Assembly: GCA_900539465.1 (NCBI GenBank) | Contig: UQCF01000019.1 | Span: 1 to 33,344, forward strand | Direction of reading: 5' to 3' | Length of the DNA: 33,344 bases | DNA from: an uncultured Ruminococcus sp. | GTDB lineage: Bacteria > Bacillota > Clostridia > Oscillospirales > Acutalibacteraceae | Shown: positions 1 to 7,835 of the stretch, in pieces | How positions within the stretch are numbered: position 1 is the first letter of the stretch | Layout: each line of letters opens with the position of its first letter | Notes under the pieces: model-generated | The model's input: the letters and a program-made list of their open reading frames with translations, nothing else | The model's database searches: none | Told to the model about the DNA's origin: nothing | Translations under genes and position numbers: made by a program

Positions 1-475
1 AATCGCATATAAGATAAACTCCATCGGATTGGAATGTCAAAGCTCTCCATTTTAAAGGTTCATAGAGAAAATAATATACATTATTGATATAATAGCCGTT
101 ATCATACTGGCATGAATTTTTTTCGGATGATTCTTCTATAGTTGAGGCCGGTCTGTATTGTGAAAAAGTAACTGCACGGTATTTGCTGCCATTATATGTA
201 AAGTCGGCATATTTCATCCAGTCGCCGGGTTTCATAGAGCCTGTTTTTCCGTTACCTGAAAAATATCCGTAAGATACCCAGTTCTTATTTATTTTGTCAA
301 GTTCTGAAATAAGAGCGCTATCTTTCACCTGTGACTGCGGGTATGAGCCATACTCTATAATATCCCAAAAATATACGTTTTTAATGGTTGTGGCATAGCT
401 TGCAAGTGATGTTGCCGAAAACAGTAACACCATTGCCAAAACCATACATAATATCCGTTTAGTTATCTTTTTCAT
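1..475 (-). CDS. Secreted DUF6273-like protein, 3' end cut by window edge
   Basis: Partial gene, about 158 N-terminal codons visible. It opens with a typical signal peptide (MKKITKRILCMVLAMVLLFS, then a small-residue cleavage region near SLASYA). The mature part starts with IIEYGSYPQS and continues with NGSKYRAVTFSQYRP and FLYEPLKWRAL, the pattern of the DUF6273 family found in Clostridia surface proteins. It is a paralogue of the protein at 29037-30677, aligning without large gaps over the visible length. The start is fixed by AGGAGGG about seven bases upstream (481-488) and by the signal peptide. The function of DUF6273 is unknown; it is inferred to be exported and either released or cell-wall associated. 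Transcription is probably from the promoter at 506-534, which has a palindrome over its -10 box. Confidence 0.8.
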   Translation of the reverse strand, partial: MKKITKRILCMVLAMVLLFSATSLASYATTIKNVYFWDIIEYGSYPQSQVKDSALISELDKINKNWVSYGYFSGNGKTGSMKPGDWMKYADFTYNGSKYRAVTFSQYRPASTIEESSEKNSCQYDNGYYINNVYYFLYEPLKWRALTFQSDGVYLICD

Positions 476-487
476 ATATAGCCCTCC
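450..487. repeat. 38-bp exact direct repeat, copy 1 (5' end of DUF6273-like gene)
   Basis: This block covers the RBS, the start and the first eight codons, and is identical to 30652-30689 in the same orientation. The sequence on both sides diverges, so the two genes share a conserved translation start and signal-peptide start. Confidence 0.85.
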
Positions 488-492
488 TAAAC

Positions 493-510
493 ATATTGTA
501 ATTACAATAT
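493..510. promoter_or_regulatory. 18-bp perfect palindrome overlapping a -10 box (candidate operator)
   Basis: ATATTGTAATTACAATAT is its own reverse complement. It begins inside the -10 hexamer of the minus-strand promoter and covers the expected transcription start. A repressor dimer bound here would block initiation. The regulator is not identifiable from this window. Confidence 0.5.
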
Positions 511-534
511 AACATTTAAAATAGATGAAGTCAA
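506..534 (-). promoter_or_regulatory. Sigma-A promoter of the DUF6273-like gene at 1-475
   Basis: Read on the minus strand: TTGACT (529-534), a 17-base spacer, then TATATT (506-511). RBS and ATG follow 20-30 bases downstream. Five of six bases match consensus in each box. Confidence 0.65.
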
Positions 535-664
535 TGTATTTTTTGCGGCGGCATGAGGGCATGAAACCGAGACGGTGTGCCCACACGCCGCTGCCATTTC
601 ACCGTCCGCACATATGAAATTTACTGCATTTTTAACTCTTTCACCACAACATTTTAATTAGCTC

Positions 665-694
665 TTGATTTAGATATATAAGATGTAATATAAT
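665..694 (+). promoter_or_regulatory. Putative sigma-A promoter of the FHA-proBA operon
   Basis: TTGATT (665-670), an 18-base spacer and TATAAT (689-694) lie just ahead of the first gene. The rest of 476-664 shows no gene; it holds the minus-strand promoter at 506-534 and a GC-rich stretch near 541-620 with no clear structure. Confidence 0.6.
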
Positions 695-726
695 AAAATG
701 AATTATAATATACCGAGGTGAAACTG

Positions 727-1119
727 TTGGAGATTATTTTTACATCTGCTGTGAGATATATTCTCGCAGGGCTTTGCTGTGCGATAGTCCTTGCCTGCGT
801 AATATCGCTTATGAGAATTAAAAACCCGCAGGTCAAGCCCGCCGTGTTTGAAGACACCGTGACGGGCGAAGAATACCCCGTAACTTATTGGGAGACTTCG
901 ATAGGCCGCAGTAATTCCTGCGACATAGTGCTTTCTTTCAGCACCGTGAGCAGGTTCCATGCCGTTTTGACAAAGCAAAAAAAGGGCTGGGTAATAACCG
1001 ACACACTTTCACGCTCCGGCACATATATTAACGGCGAAAAAATCAAAGAGCCGTCTGTAATTAAAAGCGGCGACACGCTGACCTTCGGCGGTGCTTCGCT
1101 TCTTTTCAGAGAAAGGTAA
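727..1119 (+). CDS. Membrane-anchored FHA domain protein
   Basis: One N-terminal transmembrane segment (about residues 5-28, ending in SLMRI) is followed by a cytoplasmic forkhead-associated domain. FHA hallmarks are visible in order: TSIGRSNSCDIVL, VSRFHAVL, then TLSRSGTYINGEKI and LTFGGASLLF. FHA domains bind phosphothreonine peptides, so a role in Ser/Thr kinase signalling near the membrane is likely, but no kinase is encoded nearby. Start choice: a GTG at 718 is in frame but has no RBS. The TTG at 727 sits six bases after GAGGTGA (715-721), which matches anti-SD pairing, so TTG is preferred. It is first in the operon and ends three bases before proB. Similar small TM-FHA proteins occur beside penicillin-binding protein or FtsW genes in other Firmicutes; that context is absent here. 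Confidence 0.85.
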   Translation: MEIIFTSAVRYILAGLCCAIVLACVISLMRIKNPQVKPAVFEDTVTGEEYPVTYWETSIGRSNSCDIVLSFSTVSRFHAVLTKQKKGWVITDTLSRSGTYINGEKIKEPSVIKSGDTLTFGGASLLFRER

Positions 1120-1122
1120 AAA

Positions 1123-1914
1123 ATGGATACATTAAAAAATGCAAAAAGAATAGTCGTTAAAGTCGGCACATCAACTCTTACATACGAAACCGGCAAAACA
1201 AATATCAGAAGAATGAAGGAGCTTGTCGAGGTGCTCTCGGACCTTGAAAACAGCGGAACACAGGTTGTTCTTGTCAGTTCCGGCGCAATAGGTGTAGGCG
1301 TGGGCAAGCTTGGCCTTAAAGAAAAACCGCATGACACCCCCGGCAGACAGGCCGCAGCTACGGTTGGTCAGTGCGAGCTTATGTTTATGTATGATAAACT
1401 TTTTTCCGAATACGGCCACAAAATAGGTCAGCTTCTTGTCACGCGTTCCGATATAGAAAATTCAGAGAGAAAAGAAAACCTTGTCAATGCGTTTGACAAG
1501 CTTCTTGAATACGGCGCAATACCGATTGTGAACGAAAACGACGCCGTTGCCGTTGAAGAAATCGTCTTCGGCGACAATGACCAGCTCTCGGCGATAGTCG
1601 CAAAGCTTATCGGTGCGGACGGACTTGTTATAATGACCGACATTGACGGGCTTTTCAGCGGAAATCCCAAAACCGATAAGGACGCGGTGCTCATACCCGT
1701 TGTTGACGAGATAACGGAAGAGATAGAAAAACTTGCAGGCGGCGCAGGCACGCGCAGAGGCACGGGCGGAATGATAACAAAAATCCACGCCGCAAAAATC
1801 GCCTGTGACGCAGGGATACCTACCGTTATAATGAACGGCTCAAATCCCGAGGATATATACAGACTTATGGAGGGCAGGCAGACGGGCACCATGTTCTGCG
1901 CCCAAAAAAATTAA
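1123..1914 (+). CDS. proB: Glutamate 5-kinase
   Basis: Catalyses the ATP-dependent phosphorylation of glutamate to gamma-glutamyl phosphate, the first step of proline synthesis, in the cytoplasm. The 263 residues form an amino acid kinase fold: KRIVVKVGTSTL at the N terminus, SSGAIGVGVGKLGL, NENDAV, FGDNDQLSAIVA, IMTDIDGLFSGNP and GTGGMITKIHAAKIA. The C-terminal PUA domain of the longer E. coli form is absent; this short form is common in Firmicutes. AAAGG precedes the ATG. It sits directly after the FHA gene and 13 bases before proA, the usual proBA order. No proC is seen in the window. Identification is firm. Confidence 0.97.
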   Translation: MDTLKNAKRIVVKVGTSTLTYETGKTNIRRMKELVEVLSDLENSGTQVVLVSSGAIGVGVGKLGLKEKPHDTPGRQAAATVGQCELMFMYDKLFSEYGHKIGQLLVTRSDIENSERKENLVNAFDKLLEYGAIPIVNENDAVAVEEIVFGDNDQLSAIVAKLIGADGLVIMTDIDGLFSGNPKTDKDAVLIPVVDEITEEIEKLAGGAGTRRGTGGMITKIHAAKIACDAGIPTVIMNGSNPEDIYRLMEGRQTGTMFCAQKN

Positions 1915-1927
1915 AAGGGGAATTACT

Positions 1928-3166
1928 ATGCTCACCGAAATCGGCAAAAAAGCAAAGAGCGCGGAAACCGTATTATCCTGCGCCGGCACAAATATAAAAA
2001 ATGACGCACTTTCGGCGATTGCCGAAAAGCTTATAGAAAAAACCGAGGATATTCTTATCGCCAACAGAAAAGACGTGCGCAAAGCCAGAATGGACGGTAT
2101 TTCCGAGTCGCTGGTTGACAGGCTTTCTCTTGACGAAAAAAGAATTGAGGCAATGGCAAAGGGTGCGCTTGATGTTGCCGCCATGGAAGACCCGATAGGC
2201 AAAACATTGAGCGGAACGACAAGACCCAACGGACTCAATATAGAAAAGGTAACCGTTCCCCTCGGAGTTATTGCGGTTATTTATGAGGCAAGACCCAATG
2301 TTACCGCTGACGCGGCTGCTCTTTGCCTCAAAGCCGGCAATGCCGTTATTTTAAGAGGCGGCAAAGAGGCGATAAATTCAAACATGGCAATAGCAAACGC
2401 AATGCGTGCGGCTGTTGCCTCGGCAGGTCTGCCTGCGGACTGTATTCAGCTTGTGGAGGATACCTCGCGCGAAAGCTCAAACGCACTTATGAAGCTCAAC
2501 GAATACGTTGACGTTCTTATTCCCCGCGGCGGAGCAGGTCTTATCAGAGCGTGTGTAGAAAATTCCACCGTTCCCGTTATAGAAACAGGCACGGGCAACT
2601 GCCATGTTTATATTGATAAATATGCAGATATTGACATGGCGGTAAAAATTGCCGTTAATGCAAAAACGTCAAGACCCTCTGTTTGCAACGCCTGCGAAAG
2701 CCTGCTGTTTCACAAGGACATTGCCGCCGAGGCAGTGCCTGCGGTTTGCTCCGCACTCAGAGAAAATGGTGTAGAAATAAGAGCGGACGAAAAAATACAA
2801 GAGCTGTTCTCCGATTGTATCCCGGCAGACGAGAGCGACTGGGGCAAAGAATATCTTGATTATATAATCAGCGCAAAGGTTGTCGAGAGTGAGGACGAGG
2901 CGATAGCCCACATTGCAAAATACGGCACGGGGCACAGCGAGTGTATCGTAACAAAGGATTATGAAAGCGCACGCGTTTTCACCTCGCGCGTTGATGCGGC
3001 GGCGGTTTATGTCAATGCCTCAACAAGGTTTACCGACGGTGCGGAATTCGGATTCGGTGCAGAGATAGGCATATCAACCCAAAAGCTTCATGCAAGAGGT
3101 CCGCTCGGCCTCAAGAACCTCACAAGCGAAAAATATATTGTTTTGGGCAGCGGTCAAATAAGATAG
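1928..3166 (+). CDS. proA: Glutamate-5-semialdehyde dehydrogenase (gamma-glutamyl phosphate reductase)
   Basis: Reduces gamma-glutamyl phosphate with NADPH to glutamate semialdehyde, the second step of proline synthesis; it usually acts with ProB because the phosphate intermediate is labile. The 412 residues are normal for the family. Visible motifs: GVIAVIYEARPNVTADAAAL, CLKAGNAVILRGGKEA, VDVLIPRGGAGLI, VPVIETGTGNCHVY and the catalytic cysteine region RPSVCNACESLL. AAAAGGGG ends eight bases before the ATG. The following gene starts 11 bases downstream, so it is in the same operon. Identification is firm. Confidence 0.97.
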   Translation: MLTEIGKKAKSAETVLSCAGTNIKNDALSAIAEKLIEKTEDILIANRKDVRKARMDGISESLVDRLSLDEKRIEAMAKGALDVAAMEDPIGKTLSGTTRPNGLNIEKVTVPLGVIAVIYEARPNVTADAAALCLKAGNAVILRGGKEAINSNMAIANAMRAAVASAGLPADCIQLVEDTSRESSNALMKLNEYVDVLIPRGGAGLIRACVENSTVPVIETGTGNCHVYIDKYADIDMAVKIAVNAKTSRPSVCNACESLLFHKDIAAEAVPAVCSALRENGVEIRADEKIQELFSDCIPADESDWGKEYLDYIISAKVVESEDEAIAHIAKYGTGHSECIVTKDYESARVFTSRVDAAAVYVNASTRFTDGAEFGFGAEIGISTQKLHARGPLGLKNLTSEKYIVLGSGQIR

Positions 3167-3176
3167 GGGAATCGCT

Positions 3177-3902
3177 ATGGCAGAAGAGATTACTGATAAA
3201 TCTTTACCTAAAAAGAAAAAACGCGGCGGCTTTTTTGCTCTCGGCATTGTTATAATTTGCTTTGCGCTTGTGGGCGCTGTGTTTTTGGGCGGACTTGCCG
3301 TCGGCGGAATAAAGAGCCTTGGCGGTAAAGAAAAGAAAAAAGAAGAGTACGAAAAGTTTTTATACCCCGTTGTGATGCTTGACCCGGATGTGTTTGACGA
3401 CGTCACAAACGCAAAAATGGAGGATCTTTTAAATGCCGCCATTCTTTCTGTTTTGACAAGCGACGAGGCGACGCCGTATGACTTTGACTTTGTCGAGGGT
3501 GAAACCTCCGGTATGGCTGTTCCGCAAGAGACGGTTGAGAAGGCTTTTTCTTCTCTTTTCGGTACTGACGTTGCCCCGGTTCACCAAAGCGTTGAATGTT
3601 CAACCTGCGTTTTTGAATATCAAAGCGCGGCAAAAAGATATATTATACCGATAACTGGCTACGACCCTGCTTATACGCCTCGCGTAGAGGATATAAAAAA
3701 AAGCAGAGAAGGTGCGGTTGAGCTGCTTGTGGGCTATATTGCTTATGGTGATTGGGAGGTCAACGAGGATAAAAGCTTCACAAAGCCAGAGCCTGCAAAA
3801 TACAGAAAAATTACGCTGCGCAAAACAGATTCGGGCTTTTATGTCAGCGCAATTCAAAATGCGGATATGTCAAAGCTGACAACCGTATCGTCCGCGGCTT
3901 AA
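3177..3902 (+). CDS. Conserved-looking membrane-anchored hypothetical protein
   Basis: 241 residues, family not recognised. A short Lys-rich cytoplasmic head (SLPKKKKRGG) is followed by one strong transmembrane helix (about residues 18-46, LGIVIICFALVGAVFLGGLA). About 190 residues probably lie outside the membrane and contain two cysteines (VECSTCVFEY), which could form a disulphide. The positive-inside rule supports N-in topology. AGGGGA precedes the ATG, and it is 11 bases after proA. The position between proA and a secreted protease suggests operon membership rather than a role in proline synthesis. No catalytic motif is seen. Confidence 0.75.
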   Translation: MAEEITDKSLPKKKKRGGFFALGIVIICFALVGAVFLGGLAVGGIKSLGGKEKKKEEYEKFLYPVVMLDPDVFDDVTNAKMEDLLNAAILSVLTSDEATPYDFDFVEGETSGMAVPQETVEKAFSSLFGTDVAPVHQSVECSTCVFEYQSAAKRYIIPITGYDPAYTPRVEDIKKSREGAVELLVGYIAYGDWEVNEDKSFTKPEPAKYRKITLRKTDSGFYVSAIQNADMSKLTTVSSAA

Positions 3903-3953
3903 GCCAAAAAAGAGCGCGGATAAAAGCAAATTTTACAGCGGGAGAGATGCGGC

Positions 3954-5816
3954 ATGAGAAAAGATAAATATTTCAGCAAAATCATTTCTTTAATACTTGT
4001 TTTAGCAATGCTTTTCGGCTTGTCGTCGCAGATGTCGGCAGCCGAAACCGATTTGTGCTCTTCCCGGGAGCAATACGAGCTTTATGAACCCGAGGCAAAC
4101 AGCATATCCGTTTTAAAAGACGGCAGCGCCTATGTCAACGACTGCATAAGCATTTATTTTAAAGACGATGCCGATGAGCGTGAAAAAGCCGAAATCATAA
4201 GCTCGCTGGGCGGAGAAATTCTCGGCAAATTCGATATGCTCTCTCTTTATCAGATAGGTGTAAAAAAATCCTCATTTGCTTCGCTCGGCAGACTGTGCGA
4301 GGATTTGATGAAAAACGAAGCCGTTGAGCTTGCCGCCGTTTCTATGGCAGACAACAGCTCAGAGCAAATGATACCCGATGACCCGTGGGATCTCTTCTGG
4401 TCATGGGAGGGTTCTATGATAAGCAGCGATTCGCGCTGGTGGGCAAAGGCCGTTGAGGCGGACAAGGCATGGGATTATAACGACTACTTCAGCAAAATCA
4501 AGGTTGGCATTGTTGACTCCGGTTTTGACACGGAGCATGAGGATTTAAAGGGCAAAATCAGCTTCCCCACAAAGGGCATGGAAAAGCAAAATATTCCGGC
4601 ATATCACGGCACTCACGTTGCGGGGATAATCGGAGCCGTTCCGAACAACGGCAAAGGCATTGCCGGGCTTGTTTGGAACAGTGAGCTGATTTGCGTTGAC
4701 TGGATGCCCGACAAGAACTCCGGGCAAAGCTGGAACACCAAGGAGAGAATCCTGGCAGGTCTTGTTTATGCGGTCACCGCAGGTGCAAAGGTTGTAAATT
4801 TTTCTTTAGGCTCATCGGACGCTATAATAAACGGGACTACCGACCGCTATCAAATAGCAAAAGACGCTGAGGCAAAGCTCAGCTCATATGTTATTGCCAA
4901 GCTGCTGCAAAAAGGCTATGACTTTTTGGCGGTTCAGTCGGCAGGTAACGGAATAACGCTTAAAAACGGTAATTTCTACGCGGTCGATGCATCAAACAAC
5001 GGCACTTTTTGCTGTGTTACGCCCGAAAATGCCGTCAGCTTTGTGGACGGAGTCGGCGCACAGGAGATATGCGACAGAATTGTTGTTGTCGGCGCGGCGA
5101 TGTATGAAGATTTTCAGTTCTTTGAAATGGCAAATTTTTCAAACGGCGGCAGCCAAGTCTCTGTTTATGCCCCCGGTGTGGAAATATACAGCACATACAC
5201 CGACGAAAAGGATTTATCAATACACAACGCTTACAGTTACATGAAAGGCACTTCCATGGCGGCTCCGATAGTCACCGGCGTTGCCTCTATGGTCTGGAGC
5301 ACTAACCCGGACATGACCGGCGCACAGGTCAAAAAAATAATCTGCAACGAAAAAAACACCCCCGAAACCGTCAGAGACAGCAGATACGACTACCATTTGC
5401 CCGAGGGCGAGGGCAGGCTCGTAAACGCAAGGCTTTCTGTTGAGGACGCCGTATCGCGCCTTGATAATCTCGGCTGCGCACGGGGCAAAATAATATGCAA
5501 GGATACCGAAAACGGCGTTGCCGTCCCGTATGTTATAACGGATTTAAACAGCGGCGAAGTTTACCGCGGAATTACCGACAAAGACGGAAACTACACTAAG
5601 AAACTTCCGTCAGGCGAATACACCGTGAGCTGCAGTGAAGACGGCACGGCTTATACACGGCAGTTTACCGTTTCGGCAGGGGACAGCACGGATGTTTCTG
5701 CCGTAACGACCGAGAAAAACGATTCTGTTATTTTAAAAATGATAGATGTGCTAAAAAAATCCTTTATATTTATCGTAAAAAAAATATATGAACTTATCAC
5801 CGGCATAGGTGACTGA
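3954..5816 (+). CDS. Secreted subtilisin-like serine protease (S8 family)
   Basis: 620 residues. A signal peptide (about 1-30, hydrophobic IISLILVLAMLFGL) is followed by a propeptide-like region to about residue 160, then the S8 catalytic domain. The triad is complete: Asp188 in VGIVDSGFD, His218 in YHGTHVAGIIGA and Ser434 in KGTSMAAPIVTG, with oxyanion Asn332 in QSAGNG. After about residue 500 a carboxypeptidase-regulatory-like beta domain follows (VITDLNSGEVYRGITDKDGN), then a hydrophobic C-terminal segment (SFIFIVKKIYELITGIG) that may anchor the enzyme or form an amphipathic helix. GGGAGAG precedes the ATG. It is last in the plus-strand operon, 51 bases after the hypothetical. Role: exported proteolysis or surface processing; substrate unknown. 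Confidence 0.93.
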   Translation: MRKDKYFSKIISLILVLAMLFGLSSQMSAAETDLCSSREQYELYEPEANSISVLKDGSAYVNDCISIYFKDDADEREKAEIISSLGGEILGKFDMLSLYQIGVKKSSFASLGRLCEDLMKNEAVELAAVSMADNSSEQMIPDDPWDLFWSWEGSMISSDSRWWAKAVEADKAWDYNDYFSKIKVGIVDSGFDTEHEDLKGKISFPTKGMEKQNIPAYHGTHVAGIIGAVPNNGKGIAGLVWNSELICVDWMPDKNSGQSWNTKERILAGLVYAVTAGAKVVNFSLGSSDAIINGTTDRYQIAKDAEAKLSSYVIAKLLQKGYDFLAVQSAGNGITLKNGNFYAVDASNNGTFCCVTPENAVSFVDGVGAQEICDRIVVVGAAMYEDFQFFEMANFSNGGSQVSVYAPGVEIYSTYTDEKDLSIHNAYSYMKGTSMAAPIVTGVASMVWSTNPDMTGAQVKKIICNEKNTPETVRDSRYDYHLPEGEGRLVNARLSVEDAVSRLDNLGCARGKIICKDTENGVAVPYVITDLNSGEVYRGITDKDGNYTKKLPSGEYTVSCSEDGTAYTRQFTVSAGDSTDVSAVTTEKNDSVILKMIDVLKKSFIFIVKKIYELITGIGD

Positions 5817-5818
5817 AA

Positions 5819-6721
5819 CTAAATATTTTGCCTCACCGCGAGGCAGTAGTTGACCCCGTCAAGAGCTTTTATGTTTTTGCCGGGGTTTGCTTTGTTGTAT
5901 GACGAAAAAAATCGGTCTGTTATTTCATCGGGCGTCAGATGTTCGTATATTAAAAATCCGTTTTTTGAGAGGATTTTTTCAATTTCCGAATATGAATATT
6001 CAGAAAGCATTTTTTCGTTTGCCGCCGCTGCAAGGGCAGAGTGTTTTTTAAAATCTTCGCTGCCGCTTTTTTCGGGGTAGTCAAAAATTACGGTGCTTCC
6101 GACAGGCGCAATTTGAGAAAAATCATTCAAAGTTTTTTCAAAATCTTTTTGAGAGATATAATAAGTTAAGCCGAGCAGGCTGAAAAAGCTTTTTTGACTT
6201 TTATCAAAATTTTTGTTTTTTAAAAGAGCCGCACCGATATTTTCTTCTGAAAAATCAAGGGCGATATATTCGGTGTTTTCAGGCACATCAATGTCGGCTT
6301 CTTTTAAACGGAGCAGCTTGTCTTTTATCATCTCTTTTTTGTCAACCTCAAAAATTTTAAGGCTTAACGCCCACTCCGGACGGCGGTAAGAGAAGGTGTC
6401 ATACCCTGCGCCGCAGACGATATATTGCTCTGTGCCGATATTAACTGCGGTTTTAAGCGAGCTGTTTGCAAATGCGGCCCTGCCGAGCGGTGAGGGTGCA
6501 AGCGAGCCGTAAACTATTCTGTCGAGGACTTCGTCCTCTGTTCCGCAAAATGACGGGTAAAAAAAGTTTATTCCGTCCGTCATATTTTTCTTAATGCTTT
6601 CATACTCACGGTTTGTCAAAATTTTTTCTGCAAGAGTATCGTCATAGATTTTAACGTCACTTTTTTTGCTGTGATATGCTCTTGCAAATGCGCTGACGAG
6701 CGCGGTCATGTTTTTGTTCAT
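5819..6721 (-). CDS. Class I SAM-dependent methyltransferase, LCMT/COG3315-like
   Basis: 300 residues. The N-terminal MTALVSAFARAYHS and the SAM-binding motif VCGAGYDTFSYR (about 102-113), acidic FEVD (about 124-127), YIALDFSEENI, and FFSLLGLTYYISQKD match the leucine carboxyl methyltransferase-like family, often annotated as O-methyltransferases linked to polyketide synthesis. The actual substrate is unknown and no biosynthetic cluster is nearby. Start choice: a longer frame to 6769 exists, but GAGGTGA lies six bases before the ATG at 6721, and the upstream residues look non-coding. It is convergent with the protease gene, stop to stop, with two bases between them. Confidence 0.88.
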   Translation of the reverse strand: MNKNMTALVSAFARAYHSKKSDVKIYDDTLAEKILTNREYESIKKNMTDGINFFYPSFCGTEDEVLDRIVYGSLAPSPLGRAAFANSSLKTAVNIGTEQYIVCGAGYDTFSYRRPEWALSLKIFEVDKKEMIKDKLLRLKEADIDVPENTEYIALDFSEENIGAALLKNKNFDKSQKSFFSLLGLTYYISQKDFEKTLNDFSQIAPVGSTVIFDYPEKSGSEDFKKHSALAAAANEKMLSEYSYSEIEKILSKNGFLIYEHLTPDEITDRFFSSYNKANPGKNIKALDGVNYCLAVRQNI

Positions 6722-6740
6722 TATAATCACCTCACAATTC

Positions 6741-6769
6741 TTAATACACCAAGGCCGCAAAAAATACAA
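6741..6769 (-). promoter_or_regulatory. Weak candidate promoter of the methyltransferase gene
   Basis: Minus strand TTGTAT (6764-6769), 17 bases, TATTAA (6741-6746), about 20 bases upstream of the ATG. The -10 matches only four of six bases. The gene upstream is closed off by a terminator at 6811-6855, so a promoter is needed here. Confidence 0.35.
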
Positions 6770-6810
6770 GACTTGATTTTTTGCCCGATTTGTGGTAATA
6801 TAGAGGCAGA

Positions 6811-6855
6811 AAAAGAGCCGAAAATTTCACTTTTTTTGAAATCTTCGGCTCTTTT
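6811..6855 (-). terminator. Rho-independent terminator after the SGNH esterase gene
   Basis: A long hairpin: AAAAGAGCCGAAAATTTC pairs with GAAATCTTCGGCTCTTTT across a loop of about nine bases, with one mismatch. T-rich sequence follows on both strands, so it may work in both directions. It lies just past the stop at 6863. Confidence 0.85.
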
Positions 6856-6862
6856 GTTTTGT

Positions 6863-7834
6863 TTAAAGTTTTGATTTTAAAATTTCCGTAAGCCTTTCCG
6901 CGATGATTTTGTGTCCGTTCCTGTCGGGGTGAAGAGGTTCTTCCGGTATCCATCCGCTTGAATCTATAAACAAAATATCGCAGGAATTTTCTTTATTATA
7001 TTTACAGATAAATTCACCGAGTTCTTTATGGAATGCTCCGCAAAACGCGCTCAAAGCAATAAGGCGCGAGCGGGGATTTATTTTTCTTATAACGTCCAAT
7101 AATTCACCGTAAGACTTTAAATATTCTTCGGCGCTTGCTCCTCTGTCGTTGGCGCCGTGGTTTATGAGTATGTAATCGGGTGAAGCATAATTTGTTTTAT
7201 GACTTTCAAAGCAATATGGGTAAGCTTCTGCCGCTCTCGGCACTGAGCCGCAGCCGCCTTTTGTGGCACCGACTGCGCCGTAGCCCATAATAATCGGTGT
7301 GAGACCGAGATTTTTTGCGGTTAGCCATGCATAAGTTGCGGTCGAATCGTCTTGATAAACGCGGTTGTTAAAGCCGTTTGTTTTGTCGGCCTGCTTTTCT
7401 TCGTTAATCAAAACTCCCTCGGTTATCGAGTCGCCGACAAATTCAATAATTTTTTCTTTTGCATCAAAAATCTCGGCATTTTTTTGCGCTTCGTAGCCGA
7501 GAAAAGACACCTTTGCAATCAGCGGTGAGTGCCACCTGTGCTGCATTTCGACTGCGCTTTTAAAAATTACCGTCAAAACATGATTGCCGCTTTGAGGTGC
7601 TTCCACTCTTAAAAAAGACGAGAGCGGCGACTCAAATCTTGCTCCGCCGTCAAGAGAAAGATAGAGGTGAGGGTACGGCTCGCGGTTCCAAAGCGTGTCG
7701 AAATAAAGGGTTATATCCTCTCCCTCAAAGGCTATTTTAAAAAATGAACCCGGAGCTGTGCTGCAAAAGCAAGAATCATCTTCGCACCATCTGCCCGTGT
7801 ATTTTATACTATTGTCTTTGTATGAATAAAACAT
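6863..7834 (-). CDS. SGNH/GDSL hydrolase, CE2-like carbohydrate esterase
   Basis: 323 residues with no signal peptide, so probably cytoplasmic. An N-terminal beta-sandwich region (about 1-115) is followed by an SGNH domain: FVGDSITEG with nucleophile Ser136, GYGAVGATKGGCG, INHGAND (Asn229-Asp230) and EEPLHPDRNGH with His302. In place of the usual DxxH there is Glu-Pro-Leu-His. Two-domain esterases of this shape belong to carbohydrate esterase family 2, whose members can use a Ser-His dyad and remove acetyl groups from xylan or other glycans. GGAGGA lies six bases before the ATG, embedded in the end of the upstream gene, so the two are translated together. Inferred role: deacetylating imported oligosaccharides. 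Confidence 0.88.
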   Translation of the reverse strand: MFYSYKDNSIKYTGRWCEDDSCFCSTAPGSFFKIAFEGEDITLYFDTLWNREPYPHLYLSLDGGARFESPLSSFLRVEAPQSGNHVLTVIFKSAVEMQHRWHSPLIAKVSFLGYEAQKNAEIFDAKEKIIEFVGDSITEGVLINEEKQADKTNGFNNRVYQDDSTATYAWLTAKNLGLTPIIMGYGAVGATKGGCGSVPRAAEAYPYCFESHKTNYASPDYILINHGANDRGASAEEYLKSYGELLDVIRKINPRSRLIALSAFCGAFHKELGEFICKYNKENSCDILFIDSSGWIPEEPLHPDRNGHKIIAERLTEILKSKL

Positions 7835-7835
7835 T

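Noticed and set aside
541..620. GC-rich stretch as a small RNA or riboswitch
   Set aside because: No stable hairpin set or known aptamer pattern could be drawn; only a short resemblance to the palindrome at 28976.
885..1337. Minus-strand 150-codon frame across the FHA-proB junction
   Set aside because: It is antisense to two well-supported genes and has no RBS or recognisable motif.
5826..5850. Hairpin GCCTC/GAGGC after the protease gene as terminator
   Set aside because: The stem is five base pairs, lies in the coding end of the methyltransferase gene and has no T-run.
6722..6769. Longer N terminus of the methyltransferase (16 extra residues)
   Set aside because: The upstream residues span the likely -10/-35 region, and the SD GAGGTGA points to the ATG at 6721.
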